From Phenylobacterium sp. (GTDB lineage Bacteria; Pseudomonadota; Alphaproteobacteria; Caulobacterales; Caulobacteraceae): a stretch of DNA of 64,000 nucleotides. A program made the translations under genes and the position numbers. The notes below the pieces were generated by a model. It worked only from the letters and a program-made list of their open reading frames with translations. It was not told where the DNA came from and made no database searches. The stretch spans positions 62,001 through 126,000 of the forward strand of contig NZ_PNLB01000007.1 of NCBI RefSeq assembly GCF_013822795.1, read 5' to 3'. This document shows positions 1 through 8,792 of this stretch, one piece after another. Each line of letters starts with the position of its first letter. Positions within the stretch are counted from its first letter, which is position 1.

Positions 1-373
1 GCGTCATCTGCTTGCGGGCCAGCGGGCTTTCCTTCGGCAGCATACGCTCAACGGCCTTTTCCAGGATGCGCTCCGGATACTTGCCGCCGAGGATCTTGTC
101 CGCGGTGCGTTCCTTGATGCCGCCCGGATAGCCGGTGTGCCAGTAGTAGGTCTTGTCCTGCAGCTTCTTGCCGGTGAACTTCACCTTGTCGGCGTTGACC
201 ACGACGACGTAGTCGCCGCAATCGACGTGCGGGGTGTAGTCCGGGCGGTGCTTGCCGCGAAGACGCATGGCGATGAACGAGGCGAGACGGCCGACCACGG
301 CGTTCTCGGCATCGATCACGATCCACTTCTTCTCGACGTCGGCGGGCTTCAGCGAAGCCGTCGTCTTCATCAT
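1..373 (-). CDS. rplM: 50S ribosomal protein L13 (3' end beyond window)
   Basis: Reading the minus strand from the ATG at 373 gives [17 protein letters not shown] and then the L13 blocks [48 protein letters not shown] and [11 protein letters not shown]. These are diagnostic of ribosomal protein L13, an early assembly protein of the large subunit that binds 23S rRNA. About 124 codons are visible; the last roughly 30 residues and the stop lie left of base 1. Two ATG codons occur at the start (373 and 370) and either could be used. The gene probably continues into rpsI (S9) outside the window, which is the usual pairing. A well-formed promoter lies about 140 bases upstream (515-543). Confidence 0.96.
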   Translation of the reverse strand, partial: MMKTTASLKPADVEKKWIVIDAENAVVGRLASFIAMRLRGKHRPDYTPHVDCGDYVVVVNADKVKFTGKKLQDKTYYWHTGYPGGIKERTADKILGGKYPERILEKAVERMLPKESPLARKQMT

Positions 374-514
374 GGGAACGGGTCCGTTAGGTTGGCGGGA
401 CGAGAAAGGTCCCGGCGAGGGCGCGGCTAGTACGGGGTTACCAACCGCCTGTCAACACCAATTGCATCGACTGAAGCGCAACGCGTTGCCACACAAGGCT
501 TTGCCGCATCAGGT

Positions 515-543
515 ATTATAATACCGCCCGTTTCGGCGCTCAA
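515..543 (-). promoter_or_regulatory. sigma70-type promoter for rplM
   Basis: On the minus strand there is a -35 hexamer TTGAGC (543-538), a 17-base spacer and a perfect -10 TATAAT (520-515). Transcription would begin near 508, leaving a leader of about 135 bases before rplM. The -10 lies inside a perfect 14-base palindrome, GGTATTATAATACC (512-525), so a second TATAAT also exists on the plus strand. No convincing -35 accompanies that one. Confidence 0.6.
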
Positions 544-590
544 GCTTCTATGGTCGCGGCCTGTCCCACAGTCCAGCTGGAAAGTCCTTC

Positions 591-2027
591 ATGTTCGCGT
601 CGCGCCGCCAGTTCCTTCAGACCGCTGCAGCCTCGGCCGCCTTCTCTGGGCTGGCGCGCTATGCGAACGCCCAGGTCACGGCCGACTCGGAGGACTACTC
701 CAGCCCCGGCTATGCCAGCGAAGTCCACGGATACGGGCCGCTGCGCCGCGATCCGGCTGAAATTTTCGACCTGCCCGAGGGCTTTTCCTACGCGGTGATT
801 TCCCGCGCCGGCGACAAAATGGACGACGGCCTTGTCGCCGCCGGCAAGATGGACGGGATGGGTTGCTTCCCAGCCGGCCGAAATCGGGTCGCCCTGGTCC
901 GCAATCACGAGATCAGCCCCCCACCCCGCGACGTCCAGATCACCGCTTTTGGCGACGACCGCAGCCTGGCCGGCAAGGTCGACGCCGCCGACCTCTACGA
1001 CACCGACAGCGGGGGCCTGCCCCTGGGCGGCGGGACCAGCACGCTCATCTACGATCTGAAGACGCGAGAGTTGAAGGCCCAGCACCTCAGCCTGGCGGGT
1101 ACTGCAGTCAACTGCGCCGGCGGCGTGACCCCATGGGGATCGTGGCTGACCTGCGAAGAGACCGTCGTGAAGGCGGGTCAGGGCGTGAAGAAGGACCACG
1201 GCTGGGTCTTCGAGGTCCCGTCCCGCCTGCGCGGCCTGGCCGAGCCGGTCGCCCTCACCGGGATGGGCCGCTTCAAGCACGAGGCCTGCGCCGTCGATCC
1301 GCGCACGGGCGTCATCTACATGACCGAGGACGAGATCGACGGCAAAGGACTGTTCTATCGCTACCTGCCCAATGACCGGCGCAAGCTGCAGGCTGGCGGC
1401 CGCCTGCAGGCGCTAGCGGTGGTCGGCGACGGCGACCCGCGCAACTGGGATGCAGTCTCCTGGAAGCAGGGCGATTGGCGCAACGTGCGCTGGGTCGACC
1501 TGGACGGCGTCGACAACCCCAACAACGACCTGCGCCAACGCGGCAAGGCGGCCGGCGCCTCCTGGTTCGCCCGCGGCGAAGGCATATTCTTCGGCCAAGG
1601 CGAGCTTTACTTCACCTGCACCAGCGGCGGGCCGAAGTACCACGGCCAGGTGATGCGCTACGTGCCGAGCGCCCACGAGGGCCAGCCGGGCGAGATTGAT
1701 GAACCCGGCCGCCTGCAACTGTTCGTCGAGCCGTCGGACATCCGGGTCATGGAGATGGCCGACAACCTGGCGATCTCGCCATGGGGCCATATCGTCACCT
1801 GCGAGGACAAGGTCGGGGGCACCAACTATCTGCGCGCCATCACGCCGAAGGGGCAGGTCTATACGATCGGCCGCAACGCCCAGACCCTGGCCGGCGCCAA
1901 GATCCGCGGCACGTCGGAGCTAGCCGGCGTCTGCTTCTCGCCCGACGGCTCGACCCTGTTCGTGAACATCTACGCGCCCGGCTGCACGCTCGCGATCACC
2001 GGGCCGTGGAGATCCCTTCAGGCCTAG
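591..2027 (+). CDS. PhoX/DUF839 family phosphatase with Tat signal
   Basis: This 478-residue protein begins [18 protein letters not shown], a twin-arginine signal peptide ending near ANAQ (residues 25-28), so export as a folded metalloenzyme is predicted. The body matches the DUF839/PhoX beta-propeller phosphatases: [10 protein letters not shown] near residue 100, the stretch [16 protein letters not shown] around 175-190, [13 protein letters not shown] around 225, MTEDEIDG, and a C-terminal [18 protein letters not shown]. PhoX enzymes are Ca/Fe-dependent alkaline phosphatases that release phosphate from organic esters in the periplasm. The start is supported by a GGAAAG ribosome-binding site about 10 bases upstream. 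The gene converges with ctaA and overlaps it by four bases. Substrate is not determined, and family members with other esterase roles exist. Confidence 0.88.
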   Translation: MFASRRQFLQTAAASAAFSGLARYANAQVTADSEDYSSPGYASEVHGYGPLRRDPAEIFDLPEGFSYAVISRAGDKMDDGLVAAGKMDGMGCFPAGRNRVALVRNHEISPPPRDVQITAFGDDRSLAGKVDAADLYDTDSGGLPLGGGTSTLIYDLKTRELKAQHLSLAGTAVNCAGGVTPWGSWLTCEETVVKAGQGVKKDHGWVFEVPSRLRGLAEPVALTGMGRFKHEACAVDPRTGVIYMTEDEIDGKGLFYRYLPNDRRKLQAGGRLQALAVVGDGDPRNWDAVSWKQGDWRNVRWVDLDGVDNPNNDLRQRGKAAGASWFARGEGIFFGQGELYFTCTSGGPKYHGQVMRYVPSAHEGQPGEIDEPGRLQLFVEPSDIRVMEMADNLAISPWGHIVTCEDKVGGTNYLRAITPKGQVYTIGRNAQTLAGAKIRGTSELAGVCFSPDGSTLFVNIYAPGCTLAITGPWRSLQA

Positions 2028-3055
2028 GGACGGCGGACGCGCCAGGCGAAGGCCACCGCAAGCGAAAGCACCAGCGCGGCCGTCACCTGGTGCGCCATCC
2101 CCAGCCACACCGGGACGCCGGCGACCAGGGTGATGACGCCCAGCAGCGCCTGCAGCAGGATCGTCCCGCCGACGGCCAGAGCCAGCAGCTTGGCCTCGGC
2201 GGGCAGATATCGCGAGCGCGAGGCCACCCAGGCCATGACCAAGCCGACGACCGTCAGCAGGTAGGCCACGATGCGGTGGTTGAACTGCACGGCGGCCTGA
2301 CTGTGCGCCAGCGTCGCCCAGAGCCCGTCATTCGCGTAGTCCTGTGGGAACAGTGCGCCGTTCATCAGCGGCCAGTCGTTGTAGACGAACCCAGCGTCGT
2401 TGCCGGCCACCAGGGCCCCCAGCAGGATCTGGAAGAAGATCAGACCGATCAAGGCCCAGGCGCCTCGCATCCAGGCGCTGGGCACGGTCTGGCGTGGGGC
2501 GCCGGACCAAGCGTCCAGCGCCGTCCAGACCAGCGCGCCGAGCAGGGCGAACGCTAGGCCAAGATGGATCGCCAGGCGCTCCGGGGCCACTGAGACCCGA
2601 TCGACGAGCCCGCTGGCGACCATCCACCAGCCGACTGCACCCTGCAGTCCACCCAGGACGAACAGGCCTGCGCACCGCACGATGAGTCGCCGCGGCAGCT
2701 CCCGACGGATCAGGAAATAGGCGAACGGCAAGGCGAACGCCGCGCCGACCAGACGGCCGAGCAGCCGATGGCTCCACTCCCACCAGTAGATCGCCTTGAA
2801 GGCCTCCAGGGTCATGCCCTTGTTGACCTGCTGGTACTGCGGGATCTGCTTGTAGAGCGCGAACTCGTCGGCCCAGTCCTGAGCCGACATCGGCGGCAGC
2901 GTGCCCGTGACGGGCTTCCACTGGGTGATCGACAGACCCGAGTCGGTCAGGCGCGTCGCCCCTCCGACGACCACCATCGCCAGCACCAGGACGGCCACTA
3001 TGGACAACCAAATCGCGACCGGGCGTGACCGATCGGAACGAAGGAACGAGGTCAT
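2024..3055 (-). CDS. ctaA: Heme A synthase (COX15/CtaA)
   Basis: This 343-residue polytopic membrane protein oxidises the C8 methyl of heme O to give heme A for aa3-type cytochrome oxidases. Family signatures are [18 protein letters not shown] (residues about 31-48), [34 protein letters not shown] with its ligand histidine, [15 protein letters not shown] and [10 protein letters not shown] near the C-terminus. Roughly eight transmembrane segments in two pseudo-repeats are visible, which is normal for type 2 (alphaproteobacterial/mitochondrial) enzymes. It starts with ATG at 3055. The oxidase subunits and ctaB are not in the window. Confidence 0.95.
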   Translation of the reverse strand: MTSFLRSDRSRPVAIWLSIVAVLVLAMVVVGGATRLTDSGLSITQWKPVTGTLPPMSAQDWADEFALYKQIPQYQQVNKGMTLEAFKAIYWWEWSHRLLGRLVGAAFALPFAYFLIRRELPRRLIVRCAGLFVLGGLQGAVGWWMVASGLVDRVSVAPERLAIHLGLAFALLGALVWTALDAWSGAPRQTVPSAWMRGAWALIGLIFFQILLGALVAGNDAGFVYNDWPLMNGALFPQDYANDGLWATLAHSQAAVQFNHRIVAYLLTVVGLVMAWVASRSRYLPAEAKLLALAVGGTILLQALLGVITLVAGVPVWLGMAHQVTAALVLSLAVAFAWRVRRP

Positions 3056-3194
3056 GACTTAAAGTGCAGGCTCTTCAGGGCGTTCTTACGGCGATCCGCT
3101 ATCGGAGATCGCGTCGCAGGTCCATGCTCGGAAGGCGGAACCACGGAAGCTTGACTGCATTTTGGGGAGTGGATCTCAACCAGAGGGCAAGACA

Positions 3195-3443
3195 ATGCAG
3201 GGCGTGGGTATCATCGGGTGGATCGTCATCGGCATCGCCGCTGGCTTCGTCGCCGAAAAAATCATGAAGCGCGACCATGGTCTGATCACCAACCTCCTCG
3301 TCGGGGTGGTGGGCGCGTTGCTCGGCGGTTGGATCGCGGGCCTGGTCGGCTTCAGTTTCGGCGGCTGGATCGGCAGTTTCATCGTCGCCACGATCGGCGC
3401 GGTCCTGCTGCTGTTCCTCTTGGGGCTCATCAAGAAGCGCTAG
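3195..3443 (+). CDS. GlsB/YeaQ/YmgE family small membrane protein
   Basis: An 82-residue protein starting MQGVGIIGWIVIGIAAGF. It has three hydrophobic, glycine-rich segments separated by the short polar stretch EKIMKRDHG and ends LLGLIKKR. This is the transglycosylase-associated (YeaQ/YmgE/GlsB) fold, commonly induced by stress, with no defined biochemical role. An in-frame upstream start at 3162 exists, but the ATG at 3195 is preceded by an AGAGGGCAAG ribosome-binding site and gives the usual family length, so I chose it. A DUF2842 gene follows 39 bases downstream. Confidence 0.85.
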   Translation: MQGVGIIGWIVIGIAAGFVAEKIMKRDHGLITNLLVGVVGALLGGWIAGLVGFSFGGWIGSFIVATIGAVLLLFLLGLIKKR

Positions 3444-3482
3444 GGGCTTAACGGCGCGCGCGCCGGCGCCTATAGGCATGGC

Positions 3483-3680
3483 ATGAGCGCGCGCGTCCGG
3501 AAATTCATCGGTGGAATCGGCATCGTCCTGTTCCTGGGCTTCTACGCCTGGATCATGACGATGATCGGAGAGCGGTTGCCCGACCATTGGGCTGCACAGC
3601 TGGCGTTCTACGGAATCGGCGGCCTCGCCTGGGGCGTGCCGATCCTGCCGCTGATCAGCTGGATGAACCGCGGCCGGTGA
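3483..3680 (+). CDS. DUF2842 family small membrane protein
   Basis: A 65-residue protein with two transmembrane segments (residues about 8-27 and 38-58) linked by IGERLPDHWAAQL. The GIGIVLFLGFYAWIMTMIGERLP core and the ending ISWMNRGR match the DUF2842 proteins found across Alphaproteobacteria. The function is unknown; it is predicted to sit in the inner membrane. It may be co-transcribed with the preceding GlsB-like gene. Confidence 0.75.
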   Translation: MSARVRKFIGGIGIVLFLGFYAWIMTMIGERLPDHWAAQLAFYGIGGLAWGVPILPLISWMNRGR

Positions 3681-3793
3681 CGAGGCCGCCCGCAGCGGGC
3701 GACCGACACGTCATGCGCTGGCGCGGCAGGTAGCGATAGCCGAGATCCAGGCTGAACTTGTCGCTGACAGGAAAGGCGCCGCCGACCGGCGCC

Positions 3794-3827
3794 GTCGCTG
3801 GTCGCTGGTCGCTGGTCGCTGGTCGCT
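3794..3827. repeat. 7-bp tandem repeat (GTCGCTG)
   Basis: Four perfect copies of GTCGCTG plus six bases of a fifth lie head to tail in the non-coding stretch between the DUF2842 gene and tRNA-Pro. The unit is not a multiple of three and no credible ORF crosses it. It looks like a slippage-prone microsatellite. The rest of 3681-3908 holds only a small GC-rich hairpin near 3690-3701. Confidence 0.8.
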
Positions 3828-3908
3828 CTCGCCCGCGCATCCGCTCGCTGGGCGCAAGCTCGATCACGAAGGCAGGGGAAGAGACGACCATGAAGGTCAA
3901 TTCGCCGA

Positions 3909-3985
<77 letters not shown>

Positions 3986-4074
3986 ACATCGGCGAGCGGC
4001 CCTTCTAACCACTTGGGCACAGCGGGCAAGCTGTATTTCGAAATCCGACCACGATCGCGCTCGGAAGCGTGACC

Positions 4075-4485
4075 TCATCCCTTGTCCAGCAACAGATCCA
4101 GTCGTCGCTTGGCGCTTTGCAGGTCGTCCAGCGCGAACAACAGGCGCTCGCGGCCTTCCTCGGTCAGGTCGTTGTTGGCGAGATCCAGGGCCAGGCCCTG
4201 GCGCGGGCCGACGTCCCCGTCGGCGGCGGCGAGAAGCCGTTTCAGCCCCTGCTCCTTGTGGAGCTTCTGCACGCCCTTGATGGTATAGCCGGCGTCGTGC
4301 AGCAGCACGCGAACGCCGCGCAGAACCGCAATGTCCTGCGGGCGGTAGAATCGCCGGCCGCCCGCGCGTTTCATCGGCCGGATGAAGGAGAATTTCGTCT
4401 CCCAGAACCGCAGCACATGCTGCGGAACGTTCAGCTCGTCGGCTGCTTCCGAGATCGTCCGAAAAGCGTCCGGCCCCTTGGCCAC
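4075..4485 (-). CDS. MerR family transcriptional regulator
   Basis: A 136-residue protein with an N-terminal winged helix typical of Mer[21 protein letters not shown] (residues about 7-26) followed by [43 protein letters not shown]. The C-terminal part is a short helical, probably coiled-coil, dimerisation region (about 95-136, rich in L, E and R). It has no cysteine cluster, so metal sensing is not indicated. It lies 13 bases downstream of ihfA on the same strand, an arrangement common in Alphaproteobacteria and probably one transcript. The target is unknown. Confidence 0.88.
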   Translation of the reverse strand: MAKGPDAFRTISEAADELNVPQHVLRFWETKFSFIRPMKRAGGRRFYRPQDIAVLRGVRVLLHDAGYTIKGVQKLHKEQGLKRLLAAADGDVGPRQGLALDLANNDLTEEGRERLLFALDDLQSAKRRLDLLLDKG

Positions 4486-4498
4486 GTGGCCGCCTTCC

Positions 4499-4801
4499 TC
4501 ACTTCGCCAGGGCGCGGTCCACCCGCGCCTTCATGACCTGGGAGGCCCGGAAGCCGATCACTCGGCGCGGCTCGATCGCCGCCGGTTCCCCGGTCTTAGG
4601 ATTACGGCCCATGCGGGCGCGCTTCTCGCGCACCTGGAAGACCCCGAATCCGGAAAGCTTCACCTGCTCGCCCTTTTCGAGAGCCTGGGCCATGAGTTCC
4701 AGCGTCCGCTCGACCAGCTCGGAACAATCCTGCCGGGTCAGCCCCACTTCCTCATGAACCGCCTCGCACAGGTCGGCCCGCGTCACAGTAGCGCCTTTCA
4801 T
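4499..4801 (-). CDS. ihfA: Integration host factor subunit alpha
   Basis: A 100-residue HU/IHF-fold DNA-bending protein. From the ATG at 4801 it reads MKGATVTRADLCEAVHEEVG, and the DNA-binding arm carries VKLSGFGVFQVREKRARMG and GRNPKTGEPAAIEPRRVIGF, the IHF-alpha signature with the intercalating proline in NPKTGE. A longer reading frame begins at 4825, but family length and alignment favour 4801. IHF bends DNA sharply at promoters, especially sigma54 promoters, and at recombination sites. It sits between fabH and merR in a leftward block. Confidence 0.93.
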   Translation of the reverse strand: MKGATVTRADLCEAVHEEVGLTRQDCSELVERTLELMAQALEKGEQVKLSGFGVFQVREKRARMGRNPKTGEPAAIEPRRVIGFRASQVMKARVDRALAK

Positions 4802-4950
4802 GAACGCCCCTACCCCGAAAAACACCGTTACTCTAATAGTCGACCCGCCGTCACTACCTGATTGTCACATCAGGTCAAAGACTTCAGGCCGCTCTCCTGA
4901 ATGCACCCTCGCGCCTACGCGCGCCAGACGCAAGCGTCTCGCAACAAACG

Positions 4951-5931
4951 TTACAGTCGAACGACGCAGGCGCCCCAGGTCAGACCGCCGCCCATCGCTT
5001 CCAGAAGCAGCATCTGACCAGGCTTGATCCGGCCGTCCTGCGTGGCCTTCCACCACGCGAGCGGGATCGACGCCGCCGAGGTGTTGGCATGCTCGGAGAC
5101 GGTTGAGACCACTTTCGATTCGTGGATGCCGACGCGCTTGGCGACACCCTCCAGGATCCGCTGGTTGGCTTGGTGCGGAATGAACCAATCGACGTCCTCG
5201 ACCGCAACGCCGGCGTCGGCGGCGGCGGCGAAGATCGCCTCGGAGATGTTCACCACGGCATGGCGGAAGACCTGGTTGCCTTGCATGCGCAGATGACCGA
5301 TCTGGCCGTTGGTCGACACCCCGCCGTCGACATAGAGCAGGTCCTGCTTCGTGCCGTCGGCGCGGAGCGCAAAGCCGAGCAGGCCGCGGTCCGCCGTGGT
5401 GCCCTCGCCTTCCTGCGGTTCGAGCACGACCGCACCGGCGCCGTCCCCGAACAGGACGCAGGTCCCGCGATCGGTCCAGTCCATCAGGCGGGTCATGGTC
5501 TCGGCGCCGATGACCAGCGCACACTTGGAGCGGCCGCGGGCGACAAAGCCGTCGGCGGTCGACAGCGCGTAGACGAAGCCAGAACAGACGGCCTGCACGT
5601 CAAAGGCCACGCCGACCGGGCACCCGAGCTTGCGCTGGACGATGGTGGCGGTCGCCGGGAAGGTCAGGTCCGGCGTGGTCGTCGCCACGATGATGAGGTC
5701 GACGTCGGCAGCCGTCTTGCCGGCCGCCGCGAGCGCCATGCGGGCCGCCTCGACGGCCAGGTCCGACACGGGCTGATCCTTGGCCGCGCGATGGCGCTGG
5801 CGGATGCCGGTTCGCTCGACGATCCACTCATCGGAAGTGTCGACGAACTCGGCCAGATCGGTGTTGGTGACGATCTCGTCGGGCAGATAGCCCCCGACGC
5901 CGGTCACGACGCTACGCAGAACTTTGGTCAC
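4951..5931 (-). CDS. fabH: 3-oxoacyl-ACP synthase III (KAS III)
   Basis: A 326-residue thiolase-fold enzyme that condenses acetyl-CoA with malonyl-ACP to start fatty-acid synthesis. The catalytic triad is visible: Cys116 in DVQAVCSGFVYAL, His253 in WFIPHQANQRIL and Asn283 in SEHANTSAASIP. The N-terminus SVVTGVGGYLPDEIVTN and the glycine-rich C-terminal EAMGGGLTWGACVVRL are standard. The start is a GTG placed immediately after the plsX TGA with no spacer, implying translational coupling to plsX. Confidence 0.96.
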   Translation of the reverse strand: MTKVLRSVVTGVGGYLPDEIVTNTDLAEFVDTSDEWIVERTGIRQRHRAAKDQPVSDLAVEAARMALAAAGKTAADVDLIIVATTTPDLTFPATATIVQRKLGCPVGVAFDVQAVCSGFVYALSTADGFVARGRSKCALVIGAETMTRLMDWTDRGTCVLFGDGAGAVVLEPQEGEGTTADRGLLGFALRADGTKQDLLYVDGGVSTNGQIGHLRMQGNQVFRHAVVNISEAIFAAAADAGVAVEDVDWFIPHQANQRILEGVAKRVGIHESKVVSTVSEHANTSAASIPLAWWKATQDGRIKPGQMLLLEAMGGGLTWGACVVRL

Positions 5932-6984
5932 TCAGGCGGCTCCATCCACGGCCGGCGGCTGTTGTTCGGCCACCGCGGTGGTGAGCCGCGTCATATTCCG
6001 TTCGATCTCCGCTGCGAAGTCGCTTTGAGCGAGTTTCGAGGCCATGCGGATCGCAGCGGCGATGTCCCGGTCTGACGCGCCGCCGTGGCTCTTCACCACC
6101 ACGCCATTGAGGCCAAGCAGAGGCGCCGCGGCGTCGGGACTGAGCTTCTCGCGGAACTTCAAAAGGCCCGAGCGGGCCATCAACGTCCCCAGCTTCGCGG
6201 TCAGAGTGCCGGTGAGCGCCGCGCGCAGTTCGCCGGCGAGATACTTTGCAGTGCCCTCCGCGGTCTTCAGGGCGATATTGCCGGTGAACCCGTCGGTGAC
6301 GACCACATCGACCTTATTCTGCGAGAGCTCGTCACCTTCGACGAAGCCGCGATAGTCCAGGTCGAACTTGCCCGAGCGCAGAATGGCGTGCGCCTGGCGC
6401 ACCTCCTCGTGGCCCTTCATGTCCTCGGACCCGACGTTCAGCAGCCCGACAGTCGGCTTGGCCACGCCATGAGCCGCGCGATGGAACGCCTCGCCCATGA
6501 TGGCGAATTCGACCAAGCGCTCGGCGTCGCAATCGACGTTGGCGCCGACGTCCAGGACCGTGGTGGTGCCCTTCACGCCCGGCCACCCGACGACCAGGCA
6601 CGGACGCTCAACGTCCACGCTCATTCGCAGAATCAGCAGCGAGATGGCCATCAAGGCGCCAGTGTTGCCGGCCGAGACAGTGCCGTCGGCCTCGCCGGAT
6701 TTCACCGACTGGATCGCGGCCCACATCGAGGTGCCCTTGCCCCGGCGCAGCGCCTGGGCGGGCTTCTCGTCCATAGCCACTACGCGGTCGGCGTGGCGAA
6801 CCTCAACCCGATCCTTCAGGGCAGGATGCTTGGCGAGCTCGATCGAAATAGCCGCCTCGTCGCCATGCAGCAGAAAGCGGAGCGCGGGCGCCTCAGCCGC
6901 AGCCAGGGCGACGCCAGGGACCACGACGGAGGGACCGTGGTCGCCCCCCATTGCATCAATTGAAATGGTCAGGGATTTCGTCAC
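5932..6984 (-). CDS. plsX: Phosphate acyltransferase PlsX
   Basis: A 350-residue enzyme that converts acyl-ACP and phosphate into acyl-phosphate, the donor for PlsY in phosphatidic-acid synthesis. Signatures are ISIDAMGGDHGPSVVVPG (residues about 7-24), GNTGALMAISLLIL, VGLLNVGSEDMKGHEEV and DVVVTDGFTGNIALKTAEG. Translation starts at a GTG (6984). It is followed without a gap by fabH and preceded by the DUF177 gene 84 bases upstream. rpmF, often found between DUF177 and plsX in other bacteria, is absent here. Confidence 0.96.
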   Translation of the reverse strand: MTKSLTISIDAMGGDHGPSVVVPGVALAAAEAPALRFLLHGDEAAISIELAKHPALKDRVEVRHADRVVAMDEKPAQALRRGKGTSMWAAIQSVKSGEADGTVSAGNTGALMAISLLILRMSVDVERPCLVVGWPGVKGTTTVLDVGANVDCDAERLVEFAIMGEAFHRAAHGVAKPTVGLLNVGSEDMKGHEEVRQAHAILRSGKFDLDYRGFVEGDELSQNKVDVVVTDGFTGNIALKTAEGTAKYLAGELRAALTGTLTAKLGTLMARSGLLKFREKLSPDAAAPLLGLNGVVVKSHGGASDRDIAAAIRMASKLAQSDFAAEIERNMTRLTTAVAEQQPPAVDGAA

Positions 6985-7068
6985 GGCGCCGTTTCACCCC
7001 TCACAGCGTCGCGCCGCAAGCGAGGTCAGGATATGGCCCGAGGCGCCGCGATGCAAATGGAGAGCCGA

Positions 7069-7590
7069 TCACGCACCGTCATCCTTCAAGCGCTTCAGGA
7101 CCGCGAACGGCGAATCCTCCACGGTGTCCGGTTTGTAGTCGAATTCGACGCCGGGCTTACGCGGAAAGGGATCGATCTCAAGCGCCAGGTACTCGACCAG
7201 ATAGCCCGCTAGGTCGATGTCATCTGAACTGAGGACGTCCGGCGGATCCGGCGCATCGAGATCCATCTCGATCTCGCCGCCCTCCGATTCGGCCGGAGCG
7301 TTCGGGCTGCCAGCCGGCACCGCCTGAACCAGGAAATCGCCTTTGAGCTGGGATTCGAACGGATCCAGCGTCACGCCGCAGATTTGTTCGACGCTAGCTG
7401 TGAACCGACCATTGATCTCAGCCCCGTCAAGCCACGGACGGACGCTGATCCGCCCCTGCAGGGCCGGCAGGCTCTCCAGGCCAAGTTCCTTGGCGAGGGT
7501 CGCGCGCGTCTCGGCGTCAGGCTCGAGCGAGACGCTGATCGAGCCGCGAGCCAGATCCGACAGGCGGATCATATGACGCCAGGCGCTCAC
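7069..7590 (-). CDS. DUF177/YceD family protein
   Basis: A 173-residue cytosolic acidic protein of the DUF177 family (YceD in E. coli, implicated in 23S rRNA accumulation; homologues in plants assist plastid 23S rRNA processing). The start region MSAWRHMIRLSDLARG and the central VEQICGVTLDPFESQL, IDLAGYLVEYLALEIDPFPRKPG match the family. The GTG start at 7590 overlaps the stop of the upstream chaperone gene (GTGA), supporting this start over the internal ATG at 7572. Its position next to plsX-fabH is conserved in many bacteria. Confidence 0.85.
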   Translation of the reverse strand: MSAWRHMIRLSDLARGSISVSLEPDAETRATLAKELGLESLPALQGRISVRPWLDGAEINGRFTASVEQICGVTLDPFESQLKGDFLVQAVPAGSPNAPAESEGGEIEMDLDAPDPPDVLSSDDIDLAGYLVEYLALEIDPFPRKPGVEFDYKPDTVEDSPFAVLKRLKDDGA

Positions 7591-8117
7591 GCCGCGCTCC
7601 AGTTCGGGCGACCGTCCAGCAGGGTCTCGAGCTTCTGCTCGGCAAGCGCTGCGCGCTGGCGCAGAACGTACTCGCCCAACTTGGCCACGTGCTCGGCTCC
7701 GCCCTGGGCGTAGACCGTCCGACCCAGCAGAGCGTGAAGATGGTCGGTTTGCGGCAAGGCTGCGAACGCCGACTCGTAGGATTTCACGCGGCCATAGAAG
7801 GCCTCGCCCAGCTTGCGCATCTTCTTGCCGACCGACAGATCGCCGACGCCCATCTCGCGCAAGGCGTCGTCCAGCGCGCCGAGATAGGTGTCGAACAGGG
7901 CCTGCGACGTTTCGCCCGCGCGGGCTCCCTGCCCGCGCAGCCGATCCAGCAGCAGGAAGACGTGCACGGTGTAGAGCTCGAATCGGCCCTCGACAGTGTC
8001 GGGCACGCCGTAGGCCTCGTAGAGTGCAGGCGTGCGCGCCTGTGCGACGACGCCGACGTACAACTTCTGACCCATGGCCAGGGTCGCGCGTGGGCGGAAG
8101 AAGCGGTCCAGGAACAT
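7587..8117 (-). CDS. Ubiquinol-cytochrome c chaperone family protein
   Basis: A 176-residue protein of the CBP3/UQCC1 family, helical factors that help assemble cytochrome b of complex III. Supporting stretches are LYVGVVAQARTPALYEAYGVPDTVEGRFELYTVHVFLLLDRL (residues about 19-60), LFDTYLGALDDALREMGVGDLSVGKKMRKLGEAFYGR and LHALLGRTVY. I chose ATG 8117 (MFLDRFF) because GAGG precedes it by five bases; an in-frame ATG at 8159 lacks a ribosome-binding site. It overlaps DUF177 by four bases and is divergent from bamE. Confidence 0.85.
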   Translation of the reverse strand: MFLDRFFRPRATLAMGQKLYVGVVAQARTPALYEAYGVPDTVEGRFELYTVHVFLLLDRLRGQGARAGETSQALFDTYLGALDDALREMGVGDLSVGKKMRKLGEAFYGRVKSYESAFAALPQTDHLHALLGRTVYAQGGAEHVAKLGEYVLRQRAALAEQKLETLLDGRPNWSAA

Positions 8118-8222
8118 CTCGGCCTCGATTTCGCCGTCAGGCGCAGATACAGGCGGCATTGAACTAAGGGGCGGCGAGCGATAGGTCAAAGCCTCGAAGA
8201 ATTGAACAGGTCCGGTTCGCAC

Positions 8223-8714
8223 ATGTTTCGCCGCGTCGCCTATGCCGCACTCGCCGTCGGTCTGCTGACCTCCGCTACGGCTTGCGCGCCTATTACGACC
8301 TATTCCGGCTTCCAGGCCATCGAGGCCAATCCCAAGGACGTCAAGGTCGGGACGGACACCAAGTCGACCGTGCGCGCCAGCCTCGGCTCGCCGTCGGCGA
8401 CTTCCACCTTCGACCCGAACGTCTGGTTCTATATCGACCAGGTGAAGGAGCGTGTGGCGTTCCGCCGCCCCGTGGTCACCTCTCGCAACGTCGTCGCGGT
8501 GACCTTCGACAAGGACTCCGAGGTCGTGAAGACCGTGGACACCATGACGCTGAAGGACGGCAAGGTCATCGCCTTCAACGGCCGCGAGACCCCGACCCGG
8601 GGCCGCGAGCTGACCATCCTCGAACAGCTGCTGGGCAACGTCGGCCGCGGCGGCATGCTTCCCAACGCCGACGACGAAGGCGTTCCCGGCACACGTCCTG
8701 GCGACCGCCGCTAA
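8223..8714 (+). CDS. bamE: Outer membrane assembly lipoprotein BamE (SmpA/OmlA)
   Basis: A 163-residue protein with a lipoprotein-type signal peptide: MFRRVAYAALAVGLLTSATAC, with the lipobox cysteine at residue 21. The SmpA/OmlA domain follows: GFQAIEANPKDVKVGTDTKSTVRASLGSPSATSTFDPNVWFYI. BamE is an accessory lipoprotein of the BAM complex that inserts beta-barrel proteins into the outer membrane. The C-terminal extension (residues about 125-163, ILEQLLGNVGRGG...) is longer than in E. coli but common in Alphaproteobacteria. ATG 8223 is preferred to an upstream in-frame TTG at 8202. A strong hairpin follows. Confidence 0.92.
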   Translation: MFRRVAYAALAVGLLTSATACAPITTYSGFQAIEANPKDVKVGTDTKSTVRASLGSPSATSTFDPNVWFYIDQVKERVAFRRPVVTSRNVVAVTFDKDSEVVKTVDTMTLKDGKVIAFNGRETPTRGRELTILEQLLGNVGRGGMLPNADDEGVPGTRPGDRR

Positions 8715-8740
8715 CACAGCGAACGCCGCAGAATCAAAAC

Positions 8741-8768
8741 AGGCCCCGGAGATCGCTCTCCGGGGCCT
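8741..8768. terminator. Bidirectional intrinsic terminator between bamE and hppA
   Basis: A perfect 12-bp stem (AGGCCCCGGAGA with TCTCCGGGGCCT) and a TCGC tetraloop, flanked by AAAAC on the left and GTATTTTA on the right. It therefore has T-rich tails in both directions. It lies between the converging bamE and hppA genes. Confidence 0.85.
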
Positions 8769-8792
8769 GAGTATTTTAGCGCGAACTGTCGG

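Noticed and set aside
540-1280. 246-residue open frame antisense to the PhoX gene
   Set aside because: It mirrors PhoX codons in a GC-rich genome; its composition is Ala/Gly/Val-rich without motifs, and the plus strand clearly encodes PhoX.
1781-2557. Long plus-strand frame across the PhoX/ctaA junction
   Set aside because: It reads out of frame through PhoX and antisense to ctaA; residues are Arg/Gln/His-rich with no family resemblance.
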